DNA from: Helopsaltes ochotensis
Lineage: Eukaryota > Chordata > Aves > Passeriformes > Locustellidae
Direction of reading: 5' to 3'
NCBI GenBank assembly: GCA_013400155.1
Contig: VXBM01000009.1
Span: 1,804,073-1,868,072, forward strand
DNA length: 64,000 bases
Shown in pieces: positions 27,601 to 42,600 of this stretch (the first letter of the stretch is position 1; every line of letters begins with the position of its first letter). The notes under the pieces were generated by a model that saw only the letters and a program-made list of their open reading frames with translations, did no database searches and had not been told where the DNA came from. Position numbers and translations under genes: made by a program.

Positions 27601-30600
27601 TCCTCTTTTGTAAACATACTTATCTATTTATACCACTCATGTGCGAAAAAACTAAGAACTATGAAAAACATCAAGAAACTGTGAACACCACGAGAACGGC
27701 TGCAAGAACCAGGGCAACGTACTAGTATGGTACAGACCCACCAGCGGTCAAAAAATAGCCCAAGTCCTTGCAGGTTCAGTGTATTTCAAGGCATAGGTAA
27801 AACATTTTGCATATTCACTAGCCTACATTGTGGAAAATCATCCTCCCTCACTCTCTACAAACACAGGGATTGCTCATCAAACCTTATTCTCTTCTGCAGG
27901 TCTCAGCTTTCTGCTTGCAGTGCTGTAGTACAGAAATTCAGGCTAACTTTAAGTCTAGGGTGGAAACAGGCTAATCAGGTCAAGATTAAGATCTACTTTT
28001 TGCCTTGGATTTTAAAACAAGCTATCAGGGAACTGAAACCTATGAAATGAAACAAGAGATGTCTAACTTAGCATGAGCTGAATTACCCCATATAGGCTGG
28101 ACTGACTCAATCCCAATTGATTACAGAGCAGCTCAGGCATGCAGTGCACAGGTACACACCTACTTGTAAACACTAACATTTCATTGTCTTAATCCTGGAC
28201 TAAATACCATTGGCAGCAAGTTATTAAATAAGGCATCCAAGTATGGATTCAGCAGATGCTTCAAGTCTGTTTAAAACAGTTCTGCTTTAATTAAAACTTC
28301 TTCGTGCACTATTATCATCGCTAAAATCTTGGCCCCTACATAGTGAGAAAGTAGTATGGAAACAGTGTGGTGCTGAATACCTGTAGTTCAAAGGGATAAA
28401 ATGATGAATTTATGCACTCATTGTTTGAAACGAAGGTCAGCTAGTCCTTCTCGTACCTGCATCTAACAGCTGTCCTAGAGATCATTACAATGAAAGAGAA
28501 CTGCCAGGATACAAGACATGCAAACTGTGCCTTCCCAAACTAATTCTTGCATCATATCTCATAAGGGTTGACAAGACATGGTTTTTTATTTATTGCTATA
28601 GAAACTACCATATGGCCCGTTTCTTAATCCTCTATACCTTCACTGTAAAAGGGAAATTTACTGAGGAACAAAGATCTGGGCATGAATTTAAAGAAATTGC
28701 CTACATACATTAAGAAAACTCATTCCTTAGCAGTCAAAAGCATATAACCTTCAACTCCCTCACCTAAAGAAAAAAAAATAGAAAAGAAAACAAAACCAAA
28801 AAAACCCCACACAAAACCAACCAAAAAAAAACCAAAAAAAAACCCCCACCCAAAAAAGAAACCCCAACTCCCCCCCTCCCCTCCAAAACCAACCCAAGAA
28901 AACACAAAGAACTAATGAAAGCCAAGGAAAGCCATCTTCTTAGTTAATGATGTCTCCTGTGTCCATAAAGTACAATTCAAAACACTGCATGACACAAAGA
29001 CACTTCTTAAAAATCATTCGAAGAAAACTTTTTTATCAATTACTCAATTGTTACGTTTCACCCCACAGAGGTCCCACACATCTGACATATACATGTTATT
29101 TCAAGACAAGAAAAACAACCATAAAGGAAAAACACATTCTAAAATTTGGATAGGCAGAATTCCAACACTGCTGATTTTCATCATAAACAACATCACCTCT
29201 TTCTCCTGTCATTCCCTCCATCTGCTTCATTAGCACAAATGACTGTCTTCTCATGATGCAGCCAAAGTTACACCAAAGGGCTGTAACCAGGGCCTCAACA
29301 TCTGGCCCTGAACTTAAAACTGACTGCGTGAACACACATGGCAGAGATGCAGAGTAACAGGAAGGGCAGGAAGAACAAGAACACCTCCCAAGGAACTGTG
29401 AAGATTCCAGTTTCCTGCATTCTGCTGCACCACCAACCTTGGTTTCCTCCAACCACTCCTCCGCTGCCCCAGCAAACAGACCAGGGTTTTCCCTGCACTG
29501 CCCCTGGGCAGCACAAACAGGTGCCTGCCTACTTCTTCTCTGCCAAGGGCACAGCTCTCCCACTGACAGAATCTTTCTGCCAAGTGTATCAGCATCACAG
29601 GCCTGACAGCTCCAGCACGCTTTAACTGCTCAAAATTGCCAGCTCCTCAGCAAAAGTTCAACTCTACTGCAACAAGAGCTCTGTGGAGAAACCCCTCCCA
29701 AAACATAGCTGGTAAGAAAAACAGAAACAGAACATTACAGCATGCAAAATACTCCAATTTGTAAAGATAGTATACATGCAGACAGACATCAAACCACACA
29801 TGCTACACTTACTGCTATTACAAAGTCCTGTCCAAAGCCAAGAGAGACAATACACCACAGCAGGAGCTTAAGAAGTTAAGCTTCTTTCTTCACTTATAAG
29901 CTACTTGTGATTATTATTATTGACTGACTAGGCATTTCTACATGAAATTTGCCACAGTCTTAAAATAGGCTGCTATGACAATAGAGATGACATCAACAGC
30001 TAATGAAATTAGATTTCCTTATTGAATTCAAAAACTGAAGTACAGTTGAAATGCAACAGCTAAAGATAACAACTTTTTAATGCTCCAGTTCAGCCTGTTT
30101 GCTGTTAATTGGTAGCAGACACCAGGCTTCCATTTCACGCAGCAAGTACTGACCTTCTAAAAATAACATGGGGAATTGAAGTAATTTTCACTGATTAACC
30201 TCTTGACAAAATAAAAAATCCTTTGAAAAAATTAAGAAATTAATAACTACTAAAAAACAACACAGAGGTTTTGATTTAAAAAAATGAACTATATTTCAAG
30301 AATGACAACTTAAATCCTGACTCAAAAACAATTTCAGCCATAAAAATACCAATAAAAATGTAAATTCAAATGCTCTGTTAGTTTTCACAGAATGTCTTGG
30401 TTTGGAAGTGACCTTCAAGAACACTTAGTTCTAAACCCCTTGCCAGGGGCAGGGACCCATTCCACTACACCAGCTCAAAGCCCTATCCAGCATGGCCTTG
30501 AATCCCTCCATGGGTTCAACCATTCCCATGAGGCATTCACAACTTCCAGTGCCTCGCCACGCTCATGGTAAAGAATTTCTTCCTCATATCTAATCTAAAT

Positions 30601-33600
30601 CTACCTTCTTTCAGTATCAAACCATTACTCCACATTTTGTCACTACACTCCCAGGTAAGAAATACCTGTCCAAGTTTTCTGTAGGCCCCTTTCAATTTCT
30701 GGAAAACTTCCAGAATCCTCTCTTCTTTAGGTTGAGCAATCCCAACTTTCTCACCCTGTTTTCACAGCAGAGGCTGCAGCTCTCTAATCAATTTCAGGAT
30801 TCTCTTCCAGACTCTCTCCAACAGGTCCTTGTCCTGCTTATGTTGACACCCCCAGCAGCACAACAGGAAGGGTGTCATGAGAGCAGAATAGAGGGGGAGA
30901 ATCTCCTCCCTCAACCTGTTGACTGCACTGCTTTTCATGGTCTCCTATCTGATGCTTCTTTTCTTCTATTACAATAACTATATTTTTTCCACTGGAATAA
31001 ATAAAAACTTTATATTTAAATAGTTAATTCATCTCACCATCACAGAAGAATGGTTCATGTATCATAGTGAAGGATACATGGGAGACATGAAATCCAAGAG
31101 GAAAAAAAAAAGCTTTTAATTCAAAATGAGTGGTACTGTATACCATAATACAATGATTTTTCCCAAGATTGTTACCTGTCTACATTTTTCATTACCACAT
31201 GAAAACCAATTAGAAATATGCAGCAAAAGCTATGGAATAGCAAGACACTTTTTAGAGAGTACATTTGCTTCCACTGAGAAATTCTGTATCTGTATTTGTG
31301 TGTCACGGCAGCGCCTTAACAGCCAGACGTCTGAGAATTGAAAATGAAATGGTGCTGCCTCAGCATACAAAATAAGCACACTACAGAAACAGCAAATAGC
31401 CTGGAGACAGCAGGTTCTGTTAAAACAGAATCAAGCTGGTAAAGGAATTAAGTGGAAGTTTTCCTTCATTATTTAGCAGTTATAACCCCAATCAGAAAAT
31501 CATAAGCCCTACTGCAGACTGCAAACATTTTAGAAAGTATTTCAGTCACAGTAGGAATTTTCTCAATCATACAAAAATAACTGGAACCATATGACATTCT
31601 TTATAGCATCTCTATGTATTTTTCTATGTGATATTGAGTGGATTTCATTTTCAAATTCATCCTAATTGCAGTTTCTTTTCTCTCTCTTTATACATTCACT
31701 TTGGATACACTGCCCAGAGGAGTTCAGGAGACAAAGAGAACATTCTTCCCACAACCCTTTCTCAACACTAAACAGCTCAAACAAAACAGGATGCTAAAAA
31801 GAACAACCAACTGCCTGTGAAGAAGGCAAACTGGTAAGAATCAGGAGGAGCCGCAGCTCTGTCTTCCCCCTCAGTAGCCAAATAATGGACCGTGAACAGG
31901 AAATAAAATCACTACAGAGAATGGAGTAAGGCAACTTCCCACTCTAGCAGACCCAGGAGAAACAGCTCAGCAAGTCACAGCAGATTCTGCAGATCAGAGA
32001 TCCCACAGCAATCAAACCACAGGGTGCCTTCCTTCCTCAGCACTGAAGTATGAGCTACTAGGCTTTGCATAGTGGGGAACAGCTTTATGGAAAGGCATGG
32101 GGGATGATAGGTTTCTTCCTTCTGTGGAGAGGAAGGCAGGCTGGTATAAATCCAACAGAGGGAGACAGGAGACCAACCTTTGCAGAGGTATTTACCTGGT
32201 ATTGGCCCACTGGTAGTGAATGCCCAGCCTCAGACGAACAGGTAGCTGGAAACTGCAATGTCTCACCAATATGAAAGGGGAGCAAAAAAGCACATTTTTA
32301 CATACCTTGAAATACGGCTGTCAGAGCTTAGCTTCTATTTTGTTCTTCTCAAGAAGCTGAGAAGATATCAGAAAAAGCTCCTAGAGAAATAATGCTATCA
32401 AATCATTGTTCTGGGGGCAATTTTGACCAAATGCTCTTCTTGTACCATCTCAACACAAATTGAAATTAATTAGTAGATTCTACAGTGCTTGGGAAACAAA
32501 TCCTTGTCTGCATTAATTGCACCATGGGTGCCTTGCTTTGTTACCCTTGGCTAAAACAGGAGTTAGCCTATTAACAACCAAGGAGGTTTCTTTTACTGCA
32601 AGACAAGTTCCCTCAGGTTTACATGAAAGCTGGGCCTTTAGGATCCTTCCAAAGGTGAAAATAACTCATCAGGTGGAAATATCAGCAGGACATGTTGGTA
32701 TCTGTGAACAGAATCCTGTATGCAAATGGGGAAGAGACATCCAGCACAGAAATAAAAATTCAGAACAGAATGTTTCACCTTTCCCAAAAGAGGCAGTTAG
32801 GCTGCTGTAAGTATTCCCATGAAGGGGCTGCAGGCTTTGTTGCTTATCTCAGAGGGCATATTTCAATGTTCAATTACATCAGAAGAAAGTTCTCCCTTGA
32901 TTTTGGTGGTTCTTGTATCTCATCCAAGCTCAGTGACGGTCCATCATTGTATGACATGGACAGAAAGAAACACACAGGGCATATCTATCTAGAAAGAGCT
33001 AATGCAGACAAGAAAGACAGATTTATGAAGCCTGAGACATTTAACTTATGGTGCTCAGCACAGCTTTCACATGGAGCAGCTCCTCATTAGTTTTCAAAAA
33101 TGAAATACCACTTTAAATGGAACAAACCAACTAAACTTGGCATATTATTATAAATAAAGTCCATTTGGATTTCCAGCTAAAACCACTGCAAGTTGCTATT
33201 CTTCAGGAACTAATAAAATCCATGACTGTAAGACACGTTTCTTGAGTTGCACCTGTCTTACAGATTGGAAAAGTACATTACTGGGCTTTAGGAATCCTAC
33301 CTCATCTGAACAAACATCTAAACTCAGCATTACGTTGTAGTGATTAAAATTATTATCTTCCATTTGGGTTCAGAGACAATTTGATTTTGCCAGTACAATC
33401 TCTTCTTAAACAGTGATGATGATTACTACTATTTCATCCACTACCATCATCCTGCCAGCATAGACAGAGAAAAAAAACCTTTGGTATAGCCACTACCACA
33501 GTAATTCTTTAAATAGGTAAGAAGCTTTCTGCCTTCCCTTACAAGAAAATTAAAGCAATATATATGTAAACAGCAAATTAAACTGAATTAGCAACTAATC

Positions 33601-36600
33601 AAGGTAAGCAGAGCAAGAGCTGGACCACACAGCAATATCCAGTACCTGTGTATCTTATTAAAGCTCATGCAAGACACAAAACAGCTGCTAACTGTCAAGG
33701 GCTGGGTACAGTCTAGACTTTCTAAAGGCTTCTCATAAAATCTCTCAGCTATTACAGAAACAGCTGCTGCTATACCAGCTACAGGTTTCTGTTTGTTAGC
33801 CAAGACAGACTGGAAATAGATCAACAGATAAGAAGCAAAAGTACCAGAAAAAGGGTCAATCATCAGACTGAGAGATGAATTGAAGCAGCATACCTCATTC
33901 TATAATTTCTAGAATGACCATACTCAAAGGTTGTTCAAAAGGTCTGGTGAAGCTTCTCTTTGAAACACTGCTCTGCTTTCAAGGCTTAAGAGACTCACAG
34001 GTTTTCTTTATAGATCAAAGCACTTAAGATCCACAGGCTAAGAGATGATGAATTGTTCAGATGAACAGAAGTTAGGCAGAGGTCAACATATACACAGCCC
34101 CCCCCCTTTAACCTTGAGCCACAAATCTGGCTGACATCCCTAAAGCTTTCCTTCCTCAGACATTAGGTCAGAGCCCAGACAGAGCATCACAGCAGGTCTC
34201 AGGGCCTGTACCAGCCTTTTGCCAGCCCAAGGCATGGGAAGCAGAGTAAGGCAAGGAAAAGCAGAGCCAAGGAGAAGAGAATGATATGCCTGGGGCTGCA
34301 TCTTAGGAAAACAGGACACAGCAACATAAATCAGGATATTGTGCCCCTTTTGAGCAAACTATGACTGTGCTTTGCTCTTGGCAGGGTGCAGTGGGTGTCC
34401 CACGGCAGTCCTGGACACAGCAGGGCAGAGCGGATGAGGAGGGACTGCAGGGTGTTGGTAACTTTACACTGCGAGTAAGAGCTGCAGCCAGGAAGGGAAA
34501 CTTCTTCTCTGGGCTGCACATGTTCATAGCACTACTTAGCTCACAACAGAAATGCTACCTCTGTATCTCTAAAGTTTTAATGAATCAAGGCTTTCATAGC
34601 AGCATATAAAATGACAAATTAGGAAAAGTGGGAAAAACAAATCTCAATATTGATCAAGCTCCTGCTGCAAACCTGCAAAGAGAAATTTGACACAGGCTTT
34701 AAAATTAGGATTCTTTCAAGACAGCTGCAAACTTGGCCAGGCTCCTAAGATGAAATACTGTAAAACTGCATATCTTTAGAGACACCAAATGGAGGCACTG
34801 AAAATAACACCTAACTGAAATAAAACTAAAATTCTCAACAGACAGGACTGATCCCTGTTTTGCAGTACTTTGTTCAGATTCATGGGCTCAGAACACGATT
34901 TGCCATTAAGTTTAATAAAAGATTGCTCACCTAAATTTAACATATTGCCTTGTCTTTCCTAGTTTGACAATTTCTGAATATAAAAAAGTTGCATTCAATA
35001 ACAGAACACTGAAACTGATGTTTAATATTTTCAGTGCATCGGCTTCTATGAAGACAGGGTAAATGTGGTGATCTGTAAAATGCAATTACAAGACCACAGG
35101 ACATTCTAGAAGTCTCATTTTATTCTGCGGTTTCCCAGGAGATGGCACAGAAATGGGTTACAAACAGGAATGATTAGCCTGAGACCCCTCCACTTTTCCT
35201 GAAGTATTATAGGACAAGAGAAATCATCTCTCACTGCTTTGCCCTCTAACAATTCAGTAGTTTTTATAAACTAGGCAGAAGGACAAAGCAATTAATGAGA
35301 TTTTCCTCCTTCAAAACAAGTTTAATCCATCTTGTAAACGCCTCAAAACACGATGGATTGCACCAACCAGGGCAACCACTTGGCCACTCTGTGCCTCTTG
35401 AAAAAGCTGTTCCATGAGACTAAAGGAAAGAGGCTCTAACACCTACAATTTCACCTCATTTCACACAGGCCTAAGTACCTGGATCGCTGTAGATTATGTG
35501 ATGCAAGACAAATGCAGTGTTGTGAAGAATCATGCCTTTATTTCTCAGACTTATTTGTTCATATTTAAAATGAATATACATGCCAATAACTATTCCTTTT
35601 TCCACATAAATCAAGTTTGCAGAAACAAATCAAACTTACAATGATTTCTCTAACAAAACAGTACAGAGTGCTTTGTTACTGGATAAACTCAGTCTCCACT
35701 GAGGAAAAGACTGATCCTCACTAAGGTGAGTTAGGTTGCGAGGCATCACTGACAATGGCAGTGGCACATCGCTAGTAGGCTGCCCTTGGGGATTGAAACC
35801 AGGCTAGCACTATTTAACAAGCTTCATTAGTGACCTGGATCATGGGGCAGAGCACACATTCAGCATGTTTGCAGATAAAATAAAACTAGAAGTGGCTGAT
35901 ACCAGATGGTTATGCCACCATTCAGAATGATCTGAACAGGCTGGACAACTGCTGCCAACAGGAACCTCATGAAGTTCTACTAACAGAAGTGTAAAGTCCT
36001 GCACCTGTTCAGGAATAATCCCATGCATCTTTACACACTGGCAGCTGATGAGCTAGAAAGCAGCTTTGCCAAAAATGACCTCGAGTTCCTGGTGACAAGA
36101 AGCTGAACATGAGCCACAAATGTACTCTTGGGAGAAAAAAAGGCCAACAGCGTCCTGGGTTACATTAGGAAGAGCACTCAGCTGGTAAAGGGAGGTGATC
36201 CTTCCTCACTTACCAGCCCTGGTGAGGGGGTATCTCATGCACTCTGTCCAGTACTGGTACGGGACTGGGCTTCCCACTACAAGAGTGTCATGGACTTACT
36301 AGAGCAAGGCCAGGACAGGGCCATAAAGATTATTAAGGGATATCTTTACATAAGGGGATGCTGAGAGAGTTGAAACTGATCAGCCTGGACAAGAGACGCC
36401 TCAGGGTCAGGTAAGATGGTTCTTATTAATGTGTATAAAAAACTAATGGGAAGGAATGAAGAAGAAGGAGTCAGATTCTTCCTAACAATGTCCATCAACA
36501 GGACAAGAAACAATGGGCACCATTTAAACCCCATGCTATTCCATTAGAACACAAAGAAACAGTTTGGATTTTTACTGTGACAGAGGTCAAATACTGCCTA

Positions 36601-39600
36601 CAGAGGTGCTGGAGTCTCCATCTGCATACATATTCAAAACTCAACCAGAGTCTTGGACAACCTACTTTTGCTGACCCTGCTTAAGAAGGAGCTTGGGCTA
36701 CATGACCTTAAGAGATTTCCTCCAACCTAAACAGTTCTGTGGGCCTGTGAAGATGATATAAGGAGTCTGAGAAACTATGGCAATAATTAAGTGACGAGGC
36801 TAGAAGAGTGTTTGTTTTTAGTCCTCTGTTCTGCCAGACCTCTTTTTCATAAGCCAAAGCATTTATTGTAGTTATTAATTATCACAATCTGCCCAACTCA
36901 GATCCTGGAGGGACAAGCATATAAGCAATTGAAAGAAATGCTCTTTCCATTACTCAGTATAATGAGGCATTCTGCTTCCTTTTTTTTCTCAGAAGTGTCC
37001 GCCAATTTCCAAAATAGAATACAGAACCAGCTGGGTTGCAAGGTTATTTCTTTATGGCGCTTTTTATGTAAATGTGTGCATTTACTGTTGAGGAGAACAA
37101 AAAAATGACAAGACACATGGCTTTATGCATGTTTTCCACCACATTGCAGCTTAATGTATTCAGGTAGGAAAAAAGGTCATCCTACAGAGAGAAAAATCAA
37201 GAGAAGAAGAGAAAGACACCAAATGATGCTCTATGTGTAAATCCTATTATTCATTAACAGGGTGTGTAAATTTTGCCCGCAGTAAGACGTAATGGGAATA
37301 GGGAAGGGGGCTTCACTCCTAAAATAGAGAACTCACATATTAGTGCAACTGCTGTTTTCATTTTAAAACCAGATGAAGAGCTAAGTGCACAAAAACCACA
37401 AAGAAATCACAAAGAATTGTAAAAGTACTAGGAAGAAAACCCATAAATAATGCTGCATTTCATGGGCCACTGGCTTGTTTTACTACATCTGTGCTTTGAT
37501 TGTCTGCACCTGAAAAGCATATTTATGGCCCATTAGGAAAAGGCACTGAAATTTGTGAGATAACTAACAGGCTGTAATCTTATGCCTACACCTGAAATAT
37601 CTAGAAATGGTCCAAGCCTGGCTGCGTCCCTGGTTGAAATGTACACATTCCAACCTTTTACAGCTTCAAAATACTCCAGGCAGTCCACTTCCCAGAAAGG
37701 TTTGTATTTTTCATGTGACTAAAATCACTGTGTTTTTGGCCACCTCTGAGACCATCACAAAGGTATGCTGTAATACGAAAACCTAGAAATGCTCTGCTTA
37801 CAGTGTTTCATCAATGAAGTAACAGAGCACCTGTGCCAAAGTCCACCTTTTCATTGAAATGGAGAGGATAAGGAAGCCCAGGGCTGCAGAACTGAGGCAG
37901 AATATGTGAAATTAAAGCAAGAAGTAAAGATGAAGGAAGGTCACTGGAGACCTGAATGCCAAGATTTTTAAATCCTTGATATCACTGGCAAGTCTTCCAG
38001 TGACAACATCATATTGCAGTTCCTTATTTAATTAGCACAGCACACCACCTTTCATACTTGATACTAAGTTCAGACAAAATGTGGACAGACACCATGGAAT
38101 ATCAAATTAACAATATAAAAATGGAACTTCTCAATAAAGCATCAGACCACATGCAAACACTAAGTTTACCTCAGCTCCCAAACTGAGAGAGATTATTTCA
38201 TCTTCAAAAGCAGAATGTGTATCAGTATGAGGAGGAATTCCTGTTTGTAAAGAAACAACAAAAAGTCAATATAATAATAATGATAATAACAACAGTAATA
38301 GAGTGCTATGTCCATTAGAAAGCTCTATTTCTGTGGATGTCCATATGGAAAACTAGGCTGTATGGCTGAACAAACAAAACTTAACATATAACAGGGAACT
38401 GCATTCCATAAGAATTCAGGGCATTTGTCTTATTTACACGCCCAGATTAGATGGACTCAATTAACTCAAGTATCTTCTATAATCAGCAGATATACCTAGA
38501 ACATAGTTCAGGTTACTCCAAGGCCTCACTCACTCCTGGATGACTCCAAATGCTCTCCCTGCTGCAGAGTAGCTCAAGTACTTTGCTCTCCTTGTAGGCA
38601 GTTTAGCCCTTAGCACCAAAAGTTATGGTACGTATGGCAATTTTGGGTTTTAGATCATCCATGATCATACATTTCTTCCTCACTCACTTAAGAGAGGAGT
38701 AATATCAAATCCCTTTATTTCCTAAGCAAATGGGAATGCATTAAGGGTTTCAGCTTCAGCATTAGGACCTACTACCTCTGAGGCAGACACTGTTAGGATC
38801 AAGCCCTGCCTCTGCTTTGCACTTCCTAGGCAGCACACATCACTGCTAGGCTAACCCCTGGGTAATACATCTGTCAGTGCATGTTTGAGTACACATACAT
38901 AACTGAGAATTGCCAAAAGGACAGTCATTTTTTAGGGTTTGTTTAGATTTCTCTTCCATATCTGCTAATTGGAAAGAAATGCCAATCCCTGCAGCTTGTG
39001 TCACACATTTCAACGCCAAGCGTTAGAACAGCAGTGTGCGTGCCGCAGCAAGATCTCACCGCAAGGTGGGGAACGGCAGTCAGCAGTGGAGCAAGGGAGA
39101 ACAGCAGACAGCTAGGGAGAACTGCAACTGCACCTTCCTCTGACCCACTGCAGGCCAAGGCAGACAGAGTCATTCCTATACTATCCAAACTAAAACGGTT
39201 GAAAATTCTATGCAAGTTCATTTTGGGCTCGGTAGAGAATTCCTGAGTTGAAAACAATTTTTTCTAAAGTGTCAGCTCTATGAAGCTCCCTTATTACACA
39301 GCAGATTTTACATCCAGGTGTAAATATTCTGAATTCATTAGTTTCAGTGAAAACAATACAAGTGTTTTATGAGACCAACACTTAATCTGACAGAAAATCA
39401 GTGAGATTTGAAAACCAAGGAAAGACAGATAGCTGTTTGTTATGGCTCATAACTCTGCCTCAGTACAAAGCACTCTGGCTCTGCTTTAAGAGGCACACTG
39501 AAGCCTGTGCAATGTACTGTGCAGCAGGAGAACACCGAGAGCTCTCCACACTGTCACTGATAATTCAACCAAGACCACACTGCCCTACCCACCTCGTTTA

Positions 39601-42600
39601 ATGTAGCTTATGTGTGGCCCCTCCAGCTTAGATACTCATAGCTGTATCTCACTTTCTAAAATTTCAAGTATAATTTCCAGTGGAAAAAATGGCTCAGAAT
39701 CAAGATGCAGACAGTCTGACTATGCTCTGTGCTCCTTCGTATCCTATTGATTTGCACTTAAGAATGGGTATTTTGCTTTGGGCTTGGGTTTTTGTTTAAT
39801 TTTTCAAAAAAACCCTGCTTCCATTCTTGATAGAAATCTACACATTAACTAATCTCCTCAGATGTCTCAGCCAGTAGTACAACTAGATCAATTTACCAGA
39901 TTATCAGATACACAAACAAATAGGATCAGCTTTTCAAACCCTTGTTCAGCAGACACTGTAATAGCTGTCAGACATTAATTCTGAGAGTAAAGCCATTGTT
40001 CTTTCTTCCTAAGGATAAATGAGATACTCACCCCAGAAAGCAAGCCAGATACTTAACCTTCATGACTAAGCATAGCAAAAAGTACAGAACGTGATTTATT
40101 CCCTAGAAGTGTGATTAGCAACTTATTTTTCTTCAGAAGCCTCCAGTTTGGGAAAAACTACAAAAATAGAGTAATTCCTTATTTCTAAGATAAGGGAACA
40201 CTGCTTGCACCATACTTAAGACACCATATATCATTTGCACTAACATTATATCATATGTACTAACGGCAAGAGTCATTTCCTGGAGACTGTATGCACATTA
40301 CAGGAAGAAATACAAGTTTCGCGTAAAAAAATGCCCTTAACTAGAAGACCAAATATGACTATTTATTCCTGTATCTTTTCATAGTTAGTTTTCAAATCAT
40401 GGTCTTGGACTCAAACACTGTAATTTTTGATACCAAAAACTGCCCTTCTGAACCTAAGTTCCCATGTGCAGAAACCAGCATTAAGACTTCAGTTTTGATT
40501 CAAAGCATCTCTAGTCACAGAGGAAATATACTAAGCAGCTGTAAAAATCTTGTAGGTTAAATCCTATCCCTACACCATTCCACAATTAGATGCTACACTT
40601 TCCTGCTTTTTAGTGAAGTTGTAGTGGCTTGGCTGAGATGTAGTTCATTTGTTCCACAGTTGCCTGTATGGTGCTATGCTCTGGATTTGTGATGAAAATA
40701 GCATGGATAATACATGGATATTTTACCTCTTTCTAAGCTTACACAGCATCAAGGTCTTTTATGATTCTCGTGTTTCCCTGCCAGCAAGTCAGCTGGGAGT
40801 GCACAAGAAGCTTGCAGGGGACACAGTTGGGACAACTGACCAAAAGAATATTCCATATGATCATATGGCATTGTGATCAGTAATAACACTAAGGGTCAAA
40901 TTTACCAGGGGTGCCATTACTCAGGGACTGGCTGAGCACTGATTGGCCAGTAGCCAAGGATTTTTTTTTTTTTTGCATCACTTGTCTTTTGTTTTGTTTG
41001 CCTTTTTTTTTTTAAACTTACTAAACTGTCTTGATCTCAACCCATGAGTATCCTCATTTTTATCTTCCAGTTCTTTCCTTTACCTCATTGAGGGGAATGA
41101 GCAAGCAGCTGCATAGTGCTTAGGTACTGACCAGGGTTAAACCACTATATAAAATAAAGAGCTCAAAACTTTCGAGGGACAAATAAACTTACCTTGTCCA
41201 GGTTCATACTGATTTACAGTCAGTTGATCAGGTTTATGTTTGATATAACCCTGCTTTAAGCACTTCTCCAAGAATGGGTTGCAAATTTCAGGAAGACCTA
41301 GTCACAGAAACAAAACTGTAAACAAGACAGGACAGCTTTTTACAATAAATATAACTAGGAAAATACACAGAAGTAGTTTCATATACATGCAAGTTCATCT
41401 CTAATGATGATTACTCTGCATCTGCTGCTAACACACACATCAAAACTGGGGGCTTAATCTTCAAGTCCAATATATTTCTAAGATCTCAAAATAAAAAAGG
41501 CCACTCTTCCAAGGCCTCTGCATTCAGAAGCAGATTGCTCCTTACAAATGCAAACTGTAGTATTTCTCCACATAAATAAAACCACATCAAATCAGAGGCA
41601 AAGTTTCTACCAGTTACAATTAAAAAGTTGCAGTCGAGAAGCAAAATTATTATGCAGAGAGTTTGTTGTGCAGAGAGCTCTCTGAAAAATGTATTCCCTG
41701 GAATAAATGTTACTGAATTAGATTAATATCACCAAAAAAATCTGCTGAAGTTAAGCTGGTCTTGAAACAGGAATGGAAGGTACAGTCCTCCACTGAAGCT
41801 TTGGTTTGCTATTTTACCTGAGGATTTGATTGAAAAACTCTACTGAAGGTAATACCAACAAACATGTTACTACTCTCTCTTCCATGAATCTACTGGCTTT
41901 TATTCTTGCTTTCCCCCAAGAAGTGTTTATGCTTTTCTCACCCAAATAATAGTCTGTGAGACCAGAAAACAATTCACATATCAATCCTCTTACAATGATA
42001 TAGCTTCCCAGTTAAAATCTTATTATATTGTTATTAATAATACAGTAACATATTATTGCATGTACATCCACCCCAGCACACATGCATCACCTTAAACACC
42101 TTCAAGTTTTACAGGAATTTAACTGTCCTATTTTACTATTTTTAAATATAAGTCTATAAGACGACTCACTTGCTTTGCTCTGACTCACAGCTTTCAACTC
42201 CAAATATGAGTTATTGAAACCTTTACAAAATTGCTTTCAGAGCAAAGGAAATTTTATTTGTGTGCATCCAGCAAGCTTCAAGCTGGTTGAGATAAATATA
42301 TACAGGATCATAAGTCACATCCCCCAAATAAATTAATATGTGATTTCTAACACATACTTGTTTTATGGAACAAAAAGCTAAAAAGGAACGACAATTAGAA
42401 TTCCAAAAGCCTTATTTGACCAGACCTCAACAAAGGGCAGAAACCTCTGGCTCCAAGTGACTGGACAACAAGCTTAAAGCACTAACAGTAATTTGGAATG
42501 CATCTTAAAATTCAAAAGCAATTTTGTGTGTGCTTAAAATACAGCAGAGGCTCTCCTTTATCCAGGCTCTCTGTGTTGGTTCAACTTAGATAACAGAAGG

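Larger units (their letters stand above)
21340..38169 (-). other. ALKBH8 intron 7 (16.8 kb, the largest)
   Basis: No coding exon is supported in it. Recognised contents: an AT-rich repeat (about 23458-23545), an A/C-rich low-complexity tract (28755-28910), a CR1 in minus orientation (30386-30940) and an older CR1 in plus orientation (35790-36741). All other parts look like unremarkable AT-rich intron. Confidence 0.85.
38241..41192 (-). other. ALKBH8 intron 6
   Basis: Holds a short AAT-type microsatellite (38271-38300) and a solo LTR (40620-41149) ending 43 bp from the exon 6 donor. The rest shows nothing recognised. Confidence 0.85.
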
